This document shows, piece by piece, positions 33,308 through 42,117 of a stretch of DNA of 42,117 nucleotides (position 1 is its first letter; every line of letters starts with the position of its first letter). Under the pieces are notes generated by a model. That model searched no databases, was not told where the DNA came from, and was given only the letters and a program-made list of their open reading frames with translations. The stretch covers positions 1 to 42,117 of the forward strand of contig CANFMT010000021.1 in the NCBI GenBank assembly GCA_947448415.1, in the 5' to 3' direction. Made by a program: the position numbers and the translations under genes. Source of the stretch: Burkholderiaceae bacterium. GTDB taxonomy: Bacteria; Pseudomonadota; Gammaproteobacteria; Burkholderiales; Burkholderiaceae.

Positions 33308-34888
33308 ATGATCCGCACCGCCCTACTCTCCGTCTCCGATAAAAATGGCATCGTAGCTTTTGCCAAATCCCTGCATGAGCAAGGCATCAAACTCATTTCC
33401 ACCGGCGGCACCGCAAAGCTATTGGCTGAGCACAATTTGCCTGTTGTTGAGGTTTCTTCATTAACCAAGTTTCCAGAAATGCTCGATGGTCGCGTAAAGA
33501 CCCTCCACCCAATGGTGCACGGTGGCTTATTAGCGCGTAGAGACTTCCCAGAGCATATGGCAGCCCTAAAAGAGCATGGCATCAACACTATCGATATGCT
33601 TGTTATCAATCTTTACCCGTTTAATGAAACGGTTGCTAAGGAAAGTTGCTCATTTGAAGATGCTGTAGAAAACATTGATATCGGCGGCCCGGCAATGTTG
33701 CGCGCAGCCGCTAAAAATCATCAAGATGTTACTGTCTTGATCTCTCCAGAAGATTACTCCCCAGTTTTAGCTGAAATGAAAGCTAATAACAATACTGTCT
33801 CATATAAGACTAATTTGGCTTTGGCTAAGAAAGTATTTGCCCATACCGCTCAATACGATGGCGCAATTGCTAACTACCTCTCTGCATTAGGTGATGACTT
33901 GGATCATAAAGCGCGCTCGGCTTACCCTGAAACATTACATCTTGCTTTTGAGAAGGTGCAAGAGATGCGTTACGGCGAGAACCCGCATCAATCTGCTGCA
34001 TTCTACAAAGATATCTACCCAGTTGATGGTGCGCTTGCCAATTACAAACAATTGCAAGGTAAAGAGCTTTCCTACAACAATATTGCCGATGCAGACTCGG
34101 CTTGGGAATGTGTAAAAAGCTTTACTGATAATACTGGTGGCGCTGCTGCCTGCGTCATTATTAAGCACGCAAACCCCTGTGGTGTAGCGGTTGGTGCTAG
34201 CGCACTCGAGGCCTATCAGAAGGCATTTAAAACCGATCCGAGCTCCGCCTTTGGCGGCATTATTGCCTTTAATGTGTCATGTGATGGCACCGCTGCAGAA
34301 GCCATCTCAAAGCAATTTGTGGAAGTGTTAATTGCTCCTAGTTTTAGTAATGAAGCTAAAGCAATTTTTGCTGCAAAACAAAATGTGCGTCTTCTAGAGA
34401 TTCCACTAGGCACCGCATTTAATAATTTTGATTTCAAGCGCGTTGGTGGTGGTTTACTAGTGCAATCGCCTGATGCTAAGAATGTTCTCGAAAGTGAGAT
34501 GCGCGTTGTGAGCAAGCGCCTTCCAACTCCAAGCGAAATGCATGACATGATGTTTGCCTGGCGTGTTGCTAAGTTTGTGAAATCCAATGCCATCGTGTAT
34601 TGCGCTAATGGCATGACTTTAGGTATTGGCGCTGGCCAAATGAGTCGTGTCGATTCTGCTCGCATGGCTAGCATTAAGGCCGAGAACGCCGGCCTAAGCC
34701 TCAAAGGATCGGCTGTGGCCAGTGATGCATTTTTCCCATTTCGCGATGGCTTAGATGTGGTTGTAAATGGTGGTGCAAGCTGTGCAATCCAACCTGGTGG
34801 CAGTATGCGCGACGATGAGATCATTGCGGCTGCTGATGAGCATGGTATTGCCATGATCTTTACTGGCACCCGTCACTTCCGTCACTAA
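33308..34888 (+). CDS. purH: Bifunctional AICAR transformylase/IMP cyclohydrolase
   Basis: PurH carries out the last two steps of IMP synthesis. The 526-aa protein has an N-terminal MGS-like cyclohydrolase domain (about 1-145; [29 protein letters not shown]) and a C-terminal transformylase domain (about 150-526; [26 protein letters not shown] and a final GTRHFRH). All expected blocks are present. It starts 58 bases after fis and ends 26 bases before ruvC. A long reverse-strand open frame inside it (34216-34869) is a coding shadow. Confidence 0.98.
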   Translation: MIRTALLSVSDKNGIVAFAKSLHEQGIKLISTGGTAKLLAEHNLPVVEVSSLTKFPEMLDGRVKTLHPMVHGGLLARRDFPEHMAALKEHGINTIDMLVINLYPFNETVAKESCSFEDAVENIDIGGPAMLRAAAKNHQDVTVLISPEDYSPVLAEMKANNNTVSYKTNLALAKKVFAHTAQYDGAIANYLSALGDDLDHKARSAYPETLHLAFEKVQEMRYGENPHQSAAFYKDIYPVDGALANYKQLQGKELSYNNIADADSAWECVKSFTDNTGGAAACVIIKHANPCGVAVGASALEAYQKAFKTDPSSAFGGIIAFNVSCDGTAAEAISKQFVEVLIAPSFSNEAKAIFAAKQNVRLLEIPLGTAFNNFDFKRVGGGLLVQSPDAKNVLESEMRVVSKRLPTPSEMHDMMFAWRVAKFVKSNAIVYCANGMTLGIGAGQMSRVDSARMASIKAENAGLSLKGSAVASDAFFPFRDGLDVVVNGGASCAIQPGGSMRDDEIIAAADEHGIAMIFTGTRHFRH

Positions 34889-34914
34889 GCACATAGGAAG
34901 CAATCACCAAACTC

Positions 34915-35433
34915 ATGCGCTGGATAGGAATCGACCCAGGTCTACGTACCACCGGTTTTGGTATCGTTGATGTCGATGGCCAAAAACTCACTTACGTTGC
35001 CTCTGGAACGATTGAGAGCGGCGATCCAGCCAAAGGATTACCAGAGCGCCTAGGAACGCTATATGCCGGCGTTAAAGAAGTTTTGGAAATCTATCATCCA
35101 GAGTCTGCTGCGATTGAAGAAGTTTTTCTTAATGTCAATCCGCGCTCGACACTAATGCTTGGTCAAGCCCGGGGTGCTGTGATTGCGGCTTTGGTTTCTG
35201 AAAAACTACCAGTAGCTGAATACAGCGCCTTACGAGTAAAGCAATCGATTGTCGGCACAGGTCGCGCAGCTAAACCGCAAGTACAAGAAATGGTGAAACG
35301 CTTACTCAAATTAAGTAGGGCGCCTGGGCCAGATGCATCAGATGCTTTGGGAGTAGCCATTTGCGCCGCTCATCACGCACAAATCCCTAAAGCCATTACC
35401 GCCGCCCTTACACCCAAGAAACGTAGCAAGTAA
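34915..35433 (+). CDS. ruvC: Crossover junction endodeoxyribonuclease RuvC
   Basis: RuvC resolves Holliday junctions by paired nicking with Mg2+. The 172-aa protein shows the RNase H-like acidic residues: D7 in [15 protein letters not shown], Glu in [15 protein letters not shown], and the final Asp residues in [17 protein letters not shown]. It is followed by ruvA (29 bases) and ruvB, a full ruvCAB set in the order typical of beta- and gammaproteobacteria. Confidence 0.97.
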   Translation: MRWIGIDPGLRTTGFGIVDVDGQKLTYVASGTIESGDPAKGLPERLGTLYAGVKEVLEIYHPESAAIEEVFLNVNPRSTLMLGQARGAVIAALVSEKLPVAEYSALRVKQSIVGTGRAAKPQVQEMVKRLLKLSRAPGPDASDALGVAICAAHHAQIPKAITAALTPKKRSK

Positions 35434-35462
35434 AAATACACATCACAGGTTAAGATCACTAC

Positions 35463-36044
35463 ATGATTGGTCGCATTCAAGGAATTCTCGTTTCAGTTCA
35501 CCCTCCCCGTCTCTTGGTAGATTGTCAAGGGATTGGGTATGAGGTCGATGTGCCTATGAGCACTTTGTATCAATTGCCTCAAGCAGGCCAGAAGATAACC
35601 CTTCTAACTCACTTTCAGGTGCGTGAAGATGCGCAGCAACTCTTTGGCTTTGCCACTGAGACAGAACGTGAAGCCTTCAGGCAACTGATTAAAATTAGTG
35701 GTGTTGGCTCAAGAACTGCATTAGCGGTTCTCTCTGGTATGAGCGTGAATGAGTTAGCCCAAGCAATTGCTTTGCAAGAGGCGAATCGCCTGACACAAGT
35801 ACCAGGCATTGGCAAGAAAACTGCTGAGCGTCTTTGTCTTGAACTTAAAGGTAAGCTAGCGCCAGATCTAGGCATTACCGGAGGCAAACCTCAAGCACCT
35901 GAAGCTAGCAGCGAGGTTTTACAAGCCCTCCTATCGCTGGGGTATTCAGAAAAAGAAGCTCTGTTGGCGCTCAAGCAAATTCCACCGGATACAAATGTTT
36001 CAGATGGAATTCGTATGGGCTTAAAGTATTTATCTAAAGCCTGA
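35463..36044 (+). CDS. ruvA: Holliday junction branch migration protein RuvA
   Basis: RuvA binds the four-way junction as a tetramer and loads RuvB. The 193-aa protein has the OB-fold N-terminal domain ([18 protein letters not shown]), the double helix-hairpin-helix domain with [18 protein letters not shown] and [19 protein letters not shown], and a C-terminal RuvB-contact domain (about 145-193). It lies between ruvC and ruvB with short gaps. Confidence 0.98.
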   Translation: MIGRIQGILVSVHPPRLLVDCQGIGYEVDVPMSTLYQLPQAGQKITLLTHFQVREDAQQLFGFATETEREAFRQLIKISGVGSRTALAVLSGMSVNELAQAIALQEANRLTQVPGIGKKTAERLCLELKGKLAPDLGITGGKPQAPEASSEVLQALLSLGYSEKEALLALKQIPPDTNVSDGIRMGLKYLSKA

Positions 36045-36094
36045 CCCCCAAATAGAAGCAATCCCCAATATTCAATAGGCACTACACTTGTAGC

Positions 36095-37165
36095 ATGGCA
36101 ATTCATACAGACGACCTCAGCTCCATTCCCGATGATTTACCGGAAAATAACGACCGTATAGTCAGTGGTGCAGCCGGAAACTCTGAAGCAGTCTTTGAAA
36201 GAGCTTTACGACCAAAGCAACTCGATGAGTATGTTGGTCAAACTAAAGCACGTGCGCAACTAGAAATTTTTATTAGCGCAACGAGAGCGCGCCAAGAGGC
36301 CTTAGATCACGTTCTCTTGTTTGGGCCTCCTGGTCTTGGTAAAACCACCTTAGCCCACATTATTGCCAGAGAGCTTGGCGTAAACTTGCGCCAAACCAGT
36401 GGCCCAGTTCTGGACAGGCCAGGTGACCTTGCTGCCTTACTAACCAATTTAGAAGAAAACGATGTTCTCTTTATTGATGAGATTCATCGCCTCTCTCCAG
36501 TGGTTGAAGAAATCCTCTACCCAGCACTAGAAGACTACAGTCTCGACATCATGATTGGTGAAGGCCCCGCAGCACGCAGCGTCAAGATAGACCTTAAGCC
36601 CTTTACCTTGATTGGTGCCACCACTCGCGCTGGCATGCTCACTAACCCATTGCGTGATCGTTTTGGTATTGTGGCAAGACTAGAGTTCTACACCACGGAA
36701 GAGCTCACTAAAATTATTAATCGATCAGCTAGCTTACTCAAAGCTGATATTGATCCAGATGGCTCAATCGAAATCGCTAAGCGCGCTCGTGGCACTCCTC
36801 GTATTGCTAATCGTTTATTACGTCGCGTGCGTGACTACGCTGAAGTCAAGGGCACAGGCACGATTACTAAAGCCATGGCTGATGCCGCACTGAAGATGCT
36901 GGATGTTGATCCAAGCGGATTTGATGTGATGGATAGAAAATTACTCGAAGCAATCTTACATAAGTTTGATGGTGGCCCCGTAGGTATCGATAACTTGGCT
37001 GCAGCGATTGGTGAAGAACGCGACACGATTGAAGATGTTCTAGAACCCTACTTAATTCAGCAGGGTTATTTGCAAAGAACCTCACGTGGCCGTATAGCTA
37101 CCAGACAAGCTTATGAGCACTTTGGCTTAACGCCACCTAGCGGCAGTGCTAGCTTAGATTTGTAG
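36095..37165 (+). CDS. ruvB: Holliday junction branch migration ATPase RuvB
   Basis: RuvB is the AAA+ motor that pumps DNA through the RuvA-bound junction. The 356-aa protein has Walker [13 protein letters not shown], Walker [11 protein letters not shown], the sensor 1 region LIGATTRAG and arginine finger region LRDRFGI, then the winged-helix domain ([20 protein letters not shown]). The N-terminus begins about 20-25 residues before the conserved [16 protein letters not shown]. It ends 5 bases before the convergent NTF2-like gene. Confidence 0.98.
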   Translation: MAIHTDDLSSIPDDLPENNDRIVSGAAGNSEAVFERALRPKQLDEYVGQTKARAQLEIFISATRARQEALDHVLLFGPPGLGKTTLAHIIARELGVNLRQTSGPVLDRPGDLAALLTNLEENDVLFIDEIHRLSPVVEEILYPALEDYSLDIMIGEGPAARSVKIDLKPFTLIGATTRAGMLTNPLRDRFGIVARLEFYTTEELTKIINRSASLLKADIDPDGSIEIAKRARGTPRIANRLLRRVRDYAEVKGTGTITKAMADAALKMLDVDPSGFDVMDRKLLEAILHKFDGGPVGIDNLAAAIGEERDTIEDVLEPYLIQQGYLQRTSRGRIATRQAYEHFGLTPPSGSASLDL

Positions 37166-37170
37166 TTGAT

Positions 37171-37557
37171 TTATTTGCTGGCAATTAGATCGGCATAGGC
37201 AATACAGAGCCATTGCCCATTGATCTTTTGCCAAACACTTAAGCGTGGAGAATACTCTGGTGAAAGCTCTGTGCCATCACGATACTCCAGCGCTGCAATC
37301 CAAAAGCTCACGATTAAATTATCTTGGGCCTCAGTAACCTTAAAATCTTTAAACTTTACGGGCCCTAGATGCATTTCCTTCATGAGGCGCATTGCACTTT
37401 CTTTATCGCAAGCACCTTGGGAACTGACAAACTGGCATCCTGGAGCAAGCATCTTTTCTAGAGCCTCCCAGTTTTTATCTTGGATGAGCTTTACCGAAAG
37501 CCGCTCTAGCTCTTCTGCTTCTATTTCGATGCTTTTCTGATCACTCATATCGGCCAT
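37171..37557 (-). CDS. NTF2-like (SnoaL/DUF4440-type) protein
   Basis: This 128-aa cytosolic protein of the cystatin-like NTF2 fold opens with a long helix (IEAEELERLSVKLIQDKNWEAL) and ends in the typical sheet YSPRLSVWQKINGQWLCIAYADL. Members of this fold are enzymes, binding proteins or have no known activity, and I see no catalytic residues that settle it. The frame also allows TTG at 37560, directly abutting the tyrS stop at 37561; the ATG at 37557 or a later one at 37548 is more likely. It is probably cotranscribed with tyrS. Confidence 0.7.
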   Translation of the reverse strand: MADMSDQKSIEIEAEELERLSVKLIQDKNWEALEKMLAPGCQFVSSQGACDKESAMRLMKEMHLGPVKFKDFKVTEAQDNLIVSFWIAALEYRDGTELSPEYSPRLSVWQKINGQWLCIAYADLIASK

Positions 37558-37560
37558 CAA

Positions 37561-38793
37561 TTAATTGAGGATTACTTTCGCAAACTTACGCTTACCAACT
37601 TGTACAACGTAAGTTCCAGCCTCAACCTTTAGCTGTTTATCAGCAATGGCTACGCCATCAATCTTCACGCCGTTTTGTTCGATGTTGCGATTGGCTTCTG
37701 ATGTTGACGGAGCTAAGCCGGCAGCCTTCAGAAGATTGGCGATCTGCATTGGTGCTCCAGAAAGATTTACTTCTGGAATATCGTCAGGCACACCACCTTT
37801 AGCGCGGTGGTTAAAGTCTTCTAATGCTTTTTCTGCAGCTGCCTGCGAATGAAAGCGTGCAACGATTTCTTGTGCGAGCAGTACTTTGCAATCTTTTGGA
37901 TTTCGGCCAGCAGCAACTTCTTGCTTCATCAAATCGATCTCTGCCATTGGGCGGAATGACAGCAATGTGAAGTAATCCCACATCAAATCATCGGAAATAC
38001 TCAAGAGCTTGCCAAACATATCGCCTGCAGGCTCGCTGATGCCAATGTAATTACCTTTGGACTTACTCATCTTCTCAACGCCATCAAGGCCCACTAAGAG
38101 TGGCATTGTCAAAATACATTGAGGCTCTTGGCCATACTCACGCTGCAGTTCGCGCCCAACTAAAAGATTAAATTTTTGATCTGTGCCACCGAGCTCCAAA
38201 TCACTCTTGAGTGCTACTGAGTCATAGCCTTGCATCAATGGATATAGAAATTCATGAATAGAAATTGGCACGCCATTACGATAGCGTTTTGTAAAATCAT
38301 CGCGCTCTAACATGCGAGCAACGGTATGTTTAGCGGCCAACTGAATCATGCCGCGTGCACCCAATGGATCACACCATTCGCTGTTGTAACGCACTTCAGT
38401 TTTAGAAGGATCAAGCACCATGCTCGCTTGGCGATAGTAAGTTTCTGCGTTGACTGCGATCTCTTCAGCGGTTAAGGGTGGACGAGTAGCATTACGTCCT
38501 GATGGGTCGCCAATCATGCTCGTGAAATCACCGATCAAGAAAATAACGGTATGACCTAAATCTTGCAACTGCCGTAATTTGTTCAAAACTACCGTATGAC
38601 CCAAATGAATATCAGGTGCCGTTGGATCTAAGCCCAATTTAATTCTGAGTGGAGTCTTGGTAGCTTGGCTACGAGCCAACTTTTGAACCCAATCAGCCTC
38701 AACCAACAACTCATCGCAACCACGTTTAGTGACCTCGAGCGCTGCAAAGACTTGTGGGGTCAAAGGATATTTTTGTTCTGGTTTGGCCGTCAT
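37561..38793 (-). CDS. tyrS: Tyrosyl-tRNA synthetase
   Basis: This is a class I synthetase charging tRNA-Tyr. The 410-aa protein has the HIGH motif as [13 protein letters not shown], a KMSKS motif [14 protein letters not shown], and a C-terminal S4 RNA-binding domain ([18 protein letters not shown]). The sequence resembles the longer TyrRS variety (TyrZ-type) common in proteobacteria. I take the ATG at 38793 ([12 protein letters not shown]); an open extension to 38868 would use most of the divergent anmK promoter region. Confidence 0.96.
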   Translation of the reverse strand: MTAKPEQKYPLTPQVFAALEVTKRGCDELLVEADWVQKLARSQATKTPLRIKLGLDPTAPDIHLGHTVVLNKLRQLQDLGHTVIFLIGDFTSMIGDPSGRNATRPPLTAEEIAVNAETYYRQASMVLDPSKTEVRYNSEWCDPLGARGMIQLAAKHTVARMLERDDFTKRYRNGVPISIHEFLYPLMQGYDSVALKSDLELGGTDQKFNLLVGRELQREYGQEPQCILTMPLLVGLDGVEKMSKSKGNYIGISEPAGDMFGKLLSISDDLMWDYFTLLSFRPMAEIDLMKQEVAAGRNPKDCKVLLAQEIVARFHSQAAAEKALEDFNHRAKGGVPDDIPEVNLSGAPMQIANLLKAAGLAPSTSEANRNIEQNGVKIDGVAIADKQLKVEAGTYVVQVGKRKFAKVILN

Positions 38794-38869
38794 GCTGATT
38801 CGGATTGCTGATTCAGTTAAATTAGTAGTTAAATTGCTAAAGCATAATTGTCGCATCCCTGAGAGCACT

Positions 38870-39997
38870 ATGAAAAAACCCCATTCCTTCTATATTGGCC
38901 TGATGTCTGGCACTAGCCTAGACGGGATAGATGCCGTTCTGGCTCAGATTGGACCCAACGGGGAAACAAGTGCTCTAGATGCAGTGAGTGCCCCCTTTAG
39001 CCTTGAGTTACGAAAAGCCCTATTCGAGCTTCAAAGCCCGGGGGCTAATGAGCTCCATCGAGAAAAGCAGGCCGGAAATGCCTTAGCCCTAGCTTATGCA
39101 GAAGCCGTCGATCAGCTACTTAAGCAATCCAGGCTTCAGCCTTCCGATATCACCGCCATCGGTGCGCACGGCCAAACTATTCGACATCAGCCTCATCTTG
39201 GTGACATGGCTTATACCCACCAAACACTGAACGCTGCACTCTTGGCAGAAAAGACAGGCATAGATGTCATCGCAGACTTTAGAAGTCGTGATTTAGCTGC
39301 TGGAGGTAATGGTGCGCCTTTAGTACCAGCGTTTCATGCACAGCAGTTTGTAGAAGATAAAAATTTAGCGATTCTTAATATTGGTGGCATTGCCAATCTC
39401 ACCCTACTACCTAAAGATGGAGAAGTGACTGGCTTTGATTGTGGACCAGGCAATATGTTGATGGATGCGTGGATACATGAGCATCAAGGAAATGCCTATG
39501 ATGAAAATGGTCAGTGGGCATTACAAGGTAAAGTCAATGAAATGCTTCTTACAAAAATGTTGGCTGAAATTTTCTTTGCAAAAGCACCGCCCAAGAGCAC
39601 CGGTAGAGACGATTTTCATCTAGCTTGGCTACAAGAAAAAATAGAGGGAGAAAATTTCCTAGCCGAAGATGTACAAGCAACCTTGCTGCATCTGACGGCA
39701 CATTCAGCCCTTGAAGCTCTAGCGCATCATGCCCCGCAAACCCAGAAGCTGATTGTTTGTGGTGGTGGCGCCAGAAATAATGCGCTCATGAATTTATTCA
39801 GAGTGAAGTCACAGCACTTCTTCAAAAGCCCATTAGAAATTACAACTAGTGACTCTTCCGGGATCGATCCACAATTAGTTGAGGGTCTTGCTTTTGCATG
39901 GCTTGCGTGGGCCCACAAAGAAAAACGGCCAGCAAATTTGCCAGCCGTTACGGGAGCGAAGGGTCCTAGAGTTCTAGGCGCTTGCTATCCTGCTTAA
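38870..39997 (+). CDS. anmK: Anhydro-N-acetylmuramic acid kinase
   Basis: AnmK cleaves and phosphorylates 1,6-anhydro-MurNAc, released by lytic transglycosylases, to MurNAc-6-phosphate. The 375-aa ASKHA-fold kinase has the nucleotide motif [17 protein letters not shown], the [11 protein letters not shown] block, the [10 protein letters not shown] and [13 protein letters not shown] region, and [12 protein letters not shown]. The start is the ATG at 38870, where homology begins. It is divergent from tyrS by 76 bases and convergent with erpA. Together with amgK and murU in this window it supports cell-wall sugar recycling. Confidence 0.95.
   Translation: MKKPHSFYIGLMSGTSLDGIDAVLAQIGPNGETSALDAVSAPFSLELRKALFELQSPGANELHREKQAGNALALAYAEAVDQLLKQSRLQPSDITAIGAHGQTIRHQPHLGDMAYTHQTLNAALLAEKTGIDVIADFRSRDLAAGGNGAPLVPAFHAQQFVEDKNLAILNIGGIANLTLLPKDGEVTGFDCGPGNMLMDAWIHEHQGNAYDENGQWALQGKVNEMLLTKMLAEIFFAKAPPKSTGRDDFHLAWLQEKIEGENFLAEDVQATLLHLTAHSALEALAHHAPQTQKLIVCGGGARNNALMNLFRVKSQHFFKSPLEITTSDSSGIDPQLVEGLAFAWLAWAHKEKRPANLPAVTGAKGPRVLGACYPA
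39921..39949 (-). terminator. Rho-independent terminator of erpA, antisense within anmK
   Basis: Read on the reverse strand the RNA is AACGGCUGGC, loop AAAUUU, GCUGGCCGUU, followed by UUUUU. The arms pair throughout with two tandem G-U wobbles on this strand only; on the forward strand the same place has a CA/CA mismatch and no T run. It lies about 65 bases after the erpA stop, inside the last 25 or so codons of anmK. Confidence 0.75.
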
Positions 39998-40014
39998 ATA
40001 ATTCAGTTTGTCTC

Positions 40015-40401
40015 TTAAGCGGAGAAAGAAGATCCGCAACCACATGTTGTTTGCGCATTTGGATTCTTAATCACAAACTGTGAACCATTGATATCTTCTT
40101 TGTAATCAATTTCAGCACCAACTAAATATTGGAAGCTCATTGAATCCACTAGCAAAGTAACACCATTCTTTTCAAAGAGCGTGTCATCTTCATTCACAGC
40201 GTCATCAAATGTGAAGCCATACTGAAATCCTGAGCAACCTCCACCTTGTACGAATACACGGAGCTTTAACTCTGGATTACCTTCTTCAGCAATCAAGTCC
40301 GCCACTTTTGCAGCAGCGCTATCCGTGAACACCAATGGGGTTGGCGGTTCAGCTAAATCTTGTGCGGGTTGTGCAGTTTCTTGTGTAGCTAATTGGGTCA
40401 T
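40015..40401 (-). CDS. erpA: Iron-sulfur cluster insertion protein ErpA
   Basis: ErpA is an A-type carrier that delivers 4Fe-4S clusters to apo-proteins, including those of isoprenoid synthesis. The 128-aa protein has the three conserved cysteines: [14 protein letters not shown] and the C-terminal [11 protein letters not shown]. An N-terminal extension (about 1-22, rich in A, Q, P) precedes the HesB domain, as often in betaproteobacteria. Convergent to anmK with a 17-base gap; its terminator lies within anmK. The gap to argC upstream is 79 bases. Confidence 0.93.
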   Translation of the reverse strand: MTQLATQETAQPAQDLAEPPTPLVFTDSAAAKVADLIAEEGNPELKLRVFVQGGGCSGFQYGFTFDDAVNEDDTLFEKNGVTLLVDSMSFQYLVGAEIDYKEDINGSQFVIKNPNAQTTCGCGSSFSA

Positions 40402-40480
40402 GATTCACTCCTAATTCAAAGGGTACGTCTTATTTTAGGCTTTTAATGGACAGTTTGCTGAAGGGGTATTCCTTTTTAAA

Positions 40481-41539
40481 TTAAGGGGATACAGCAATCT
40501 GGGTTAAGCCCATGGTTTCAGGCAGACCAAACATCAGGTTCATACACTGGACACCTTGACCAGAAGCACCCTTCACCAAATTGTCCTCAACCACCAAAAT
40601 TACTAAAGTATCGCCACCGCCTGGACGATGAATTGCAATCCGAATGCCATTACTACCCCTTACAGAACGTGTTTCTGGGTGACTACCTGCTGGCATGACG
40701 TCCACAAATGGCTCATCCTTATAGAATGCCTCATAAAGCTTTTGGTAATCGACATCCTTACCTGCATCAGTCAATCGCACATAAAGCGTTGAATGAATAC
40801 CTCTAATCATTGGCGTTAAATGGGGCACAAAGGTCAAACCAATCTGATCGTGGCCTGCAATCGCTTTTAAACCTTGCTCGATTTCGGGCAAATGACGATG
40901 GCCTTTAACGCTATATGCCTTAAAGTTATCGGCTGCTTCAGATAAAAGCGTCCCAATCTCAGCTTTACGTCCAGCACCGGAAGTGCCCGACTTTGAATCA
41001 GAAATAATATGCGTCCCATCTATTAAATGCTTCCCGCCAGTTGATTTAGGTGACAGTAATGGTGCAAGACCAAGCTGTACAGATGTTGGGTAGCAACCAG
41101 CCAAACCAACTACGCGCGCCTTCTTAATGGCATCACGATTGATTTCTGGCAAGCCATAAACCGCCTCAGCCAAAATTTCTGGGCAACCATGTTCCATGCC
41201 ATACCACTTAGCAAATTCTTTAACATCCTTGAGACGAAAGTCTGCAGCAAGATCCAAGACCTTCACATTGTTAGTAAGCAACTCTTTTGCTTGCGCCATG
41301 GCAACGCCATGTGGGGTTGCGAAGAACACCGCATCACATTCGCTGAGTTTTGCTTCATCAGGCGTCGTAAATTTCAAATCAACACGTCCGCGCAAAGATG
41401 GAAACATCTCAGCAACCGGCATGCCAGCTTCTGTGCGAGAAGTAATTGCTGTCAGTTTTACCTCGGGATGCTGTGCTAATAAACGCAAGAGCTCCACCCC
41501 GGTATAACCAGTGCCGCCAACGATGCCAACTTTAATCAT
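40481..41539 (-). CDS. argC: N-acetyl-gamma-glutamyl-phosphate reductase
   Basis: ArgC reduces N-acetylglutamyl phosphate to the semialdehyde in arginine synthesis with NADPH. The 352-aa protein starts [21 protein letters not shown] (nucleotide fold) and has the catalytic cysteine in [15 protein letters not shown], with the late [11 protein letters not shown] block. The ATG at 41539 is 6 bases after GGAG; a TTG at 41551 would add four residues without homology. No other arg gene is adjacent. Upstream lies the terminator of the rplM-rpsI unit. Confidence 0.96.
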   Translation of the reverse strand: MIKVGIVGGTGYTGVELLRLLAQHPEVKLTAITSRTEAGMPVAEMFPSLRGRVDLKFTTPDEAKLSECDAVFFATPHGVAMAQAKELLTNNVKVLDLAADFRLKDVKEFAKWYGMEHGCPEILAEAVYGLPEINRDAIKKARVVGLAGCYPTSVQLGLAPLLSPKSTGGKHLIDGTHIISDSKSGTSGAGRKAEIGTLLSEAADNFKAYSVKGHRHLPEIEQGLKAIAGHDQIGLTFVPHLTPMIRGIHSTLYVRLTDAGKDVDYQKLYEAFYKDEPFVDVMPAGSHPETRSVRGSNGIRIAIHRPGGGDTLVILVVEDNLVKGASGQGVQCMNLMFGLPETMGLTQIAVSP

Positions 41540-41545
41540 GCCATT

Positions 41546-41549
41546 CTCC
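41546..41549 (-). promoter_or_regulatory. Ribosome binding site fixing the argC start
   Basis: GGAG on the reverse strand ends 6 bases before the ATG at 41539, favouring this start over the upstream in-frame TTG at 41551. Confidence 0.7.
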
Positions 41550-41601
41550 AAAATACCGACTGATGAATTTTATTTCTTTAATACCTAGATTGTAGAAACA
41601 A

Positions 41602-41625
41602 AAAGGGCCGCTTGCGCGACCCTTT
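41602..41625 (-). terminator. Rho-independent terminator of rplM-rpsI
   Basis: On the reverse strand AAAGGGUCGC and GCGGCCCUUU form a 10-bp stem (one U-G pair) closed by GCAA, a GNRA tetraloop, and followed by UUG plus a T-rich stretch. It starts 27 bases after the rpsI stop and lies before argC. Confidence 0.85.
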
Positions 41626-41651
41626 CGATAAAACTTGAGCGACTGAAAGAA

Positions 41652-42053
41652 TTAGCGCTTGCTGAACTGCTTACGACGACGCGCGCCGTGCAGACCAACT
41701 TTTTTACGCTCAACTTCACGAGCATCACGAGTTACCAAACCTGCTTTAGACAGAGTTGGCTTCAAAGCGTTGTCGTAGTCGATCAATGCACGAGTAACAC
41801 CGTGACGAACTGCGCCAGCTTGTCCAGTTTCACCGCCACCAGAAACGTTTACTTTGATATCAAAGGTCGTTAAGTGGGCTGTGAGAGCCAAAGGCTGACG
41901 AGCGATCATGCGTGATGTTTCACGAGCAAAATATGCATCGATAGGCTTACCATTAACAATGATTTCGCCTTTGCCAGATTTAATGAAAACGCGCGCAACA
42001 GAACTCTTGCGGCGACCAGTACCGTAATTCCAATTTCCGTAATTAATAGCCAT
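41652..42053 (-). CDS. rpsI: 30S ribosomal protein S9
   Basis: S9 (uS9) binds the 16S rRNA 3' domain; its C-terminal tail reaches the P-site tRNA. The 133-aa protein has [13 protein letters not shown] near the start, [20 protein letters not shown] in the middle and a basic tail ending [10 protein letters not shown], where the final KR is the universally kept end. It starts 9 bases after the rplM stop with AAGGAAACC upstream, so the two are cotranscribed as in nearly all bacteria. Confidence 0.98.
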   Translation of the reverse strand: MAINYGNWNYGTGRRKSSVARVFIKSGKGEIIVNGKPIDAYFARETSRMIARQPLALTAHLTTFDIKVNVSGGGETGQAGAVRHGVTRALIDYDNALKPTLSKAGLVTRDAREVERKKVGLHGARRRKQFSKR

Positions 42054-42062
42054 TTGGTTTCC

Positions 42063-42117
42063 TTAAATCTCTAACGCTTTTGGCTGTTGAGCCGCATGCG
42101 GATGATTGGCGTCGCCG
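42063..42117 (-). CDS. rplM: 50S ribosomal protein L13, C-terminal end only
   Basis: The last 18 codons, read on the reverse strand, give GDANHPHAAQQPKALEI and a TAA at 42065-42063. HPHAAQQP-LEI is the usual end of L13 (uL13) in betaproteobacteria. The rest is beyond the right edge. The position directly before rpsI confirms it. Confidence 0.9.
   Translation of the reverse strand, partial: GDANHPHAAQQPKALEI

Noticed and set aside
34216..34869. Long reverse-strand open frame (217 codons) within purH
   Set aside because: It lies wholly inside a clearly conserved gene, has no family resemblance and follows from the codon usage of purH.
38729..38869. Upstream extension of anmK into tyrS
   Set aside because: The 47 added residues lack homology and overlap the start of tyrS; AnmK proteins begin at [15 protein letters not shown] sequence.
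1..42117. Search for tRNA, rRNA, CRISPR, transposase or integrase
   Set aside because: No tRNA-like cloverleaf, repeat-spacer array or mobile-element gene was seen by eye; gaps are mostly under 170 bases.

Overview
The window looks like chromosomal housekeeping DNA of a betaproteobacterium (order Burkholderiales, most like the freshwater genus Polynucleobacter). The grounds are the gene order (miaB-ybeY-ybeX-lnt-glyQS-gmhB-plsC, lptD-surA-pdxA-rsmA facing amgK-murU, dusB-fis-purH-ruvCAB, tyrS facing anmK, argC and erpA beside rplM-rpsI), the protein sequences, a G+C content that looks mid-40s (not computed), and very tight packing. This placement is by recognition, not by a search. I see no phage, insertion sequence, integron, CRISPR array, tRNA or rRNA.

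Layout. Positions 1-9971 are an accessory/metabolic stretch. A truncated MHS-type MFS permease faces a four-gene run made of a TakP-type TRAP transporter (binding protein, small and large permease) and a cytoplasmic gamma-glutamyltransferase-like Ntn hydrolase. Then come a TRIC-type channel, a zeta-class GST (MaiA-like), an AEC-family transporter, a gamma-carbonic-anhydrase-like protein and an Amt ammonium transporter. Positions 10108-13035 hold small envelope proteins (a Rap1a/Tai-like secreted protein and a glycine-zipper lipoprotein), an OsmC protein, a frameshifted rhodanese gene and a putative Na+/H+ antiporter. Positions 13116-21749 are a forward run for tRNA modification, rRNA maturation, lipoprotein acylation, glycyl-tRNA synthesis, LPS heptose and phospholipid synthesis. 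Positions 21771-27500 are the reverse outer-membrane biogenesis operon lptD-surA-pdxA-rsmA. Positions 27533-31789 go forward with amgK-murU (cell-wall sugar recycling), pepP and a ubiquinone hydroxylase. Positions 31957-37165 carry dusB-fis-purH-ruvC-ruvA-ruvB. From 37171 to the end are an NTF2-like protein, tyrS, anmK, erpA, argC, rpsI and the tail of rplM.

How the genes connect. The strongest functional theme is the cell envelope: LptD/SurA (outer membrane assembly), Lnt (lipoprotein maturation), GmhB (LPS core heptose), PlsC (phospholipid), and AnmK, AmgK and MurU, which together return peptidoglycan MurNAc to UDP-MurNAc. A second theme is import of small organic acids and nitrogen (MFS, TRAP, Amt, AEC).

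I did not find a clearly new multi-gene system. The points most worth a second look are the TRAP plus GGT-like module, the single-base frameshift in the rhodanese gene, the absence of phoH between miaB and ybeY, an erpA terminator encoded antisense within the 3' end of anmK, and the 32-bp divergent lptD/amgK start region.
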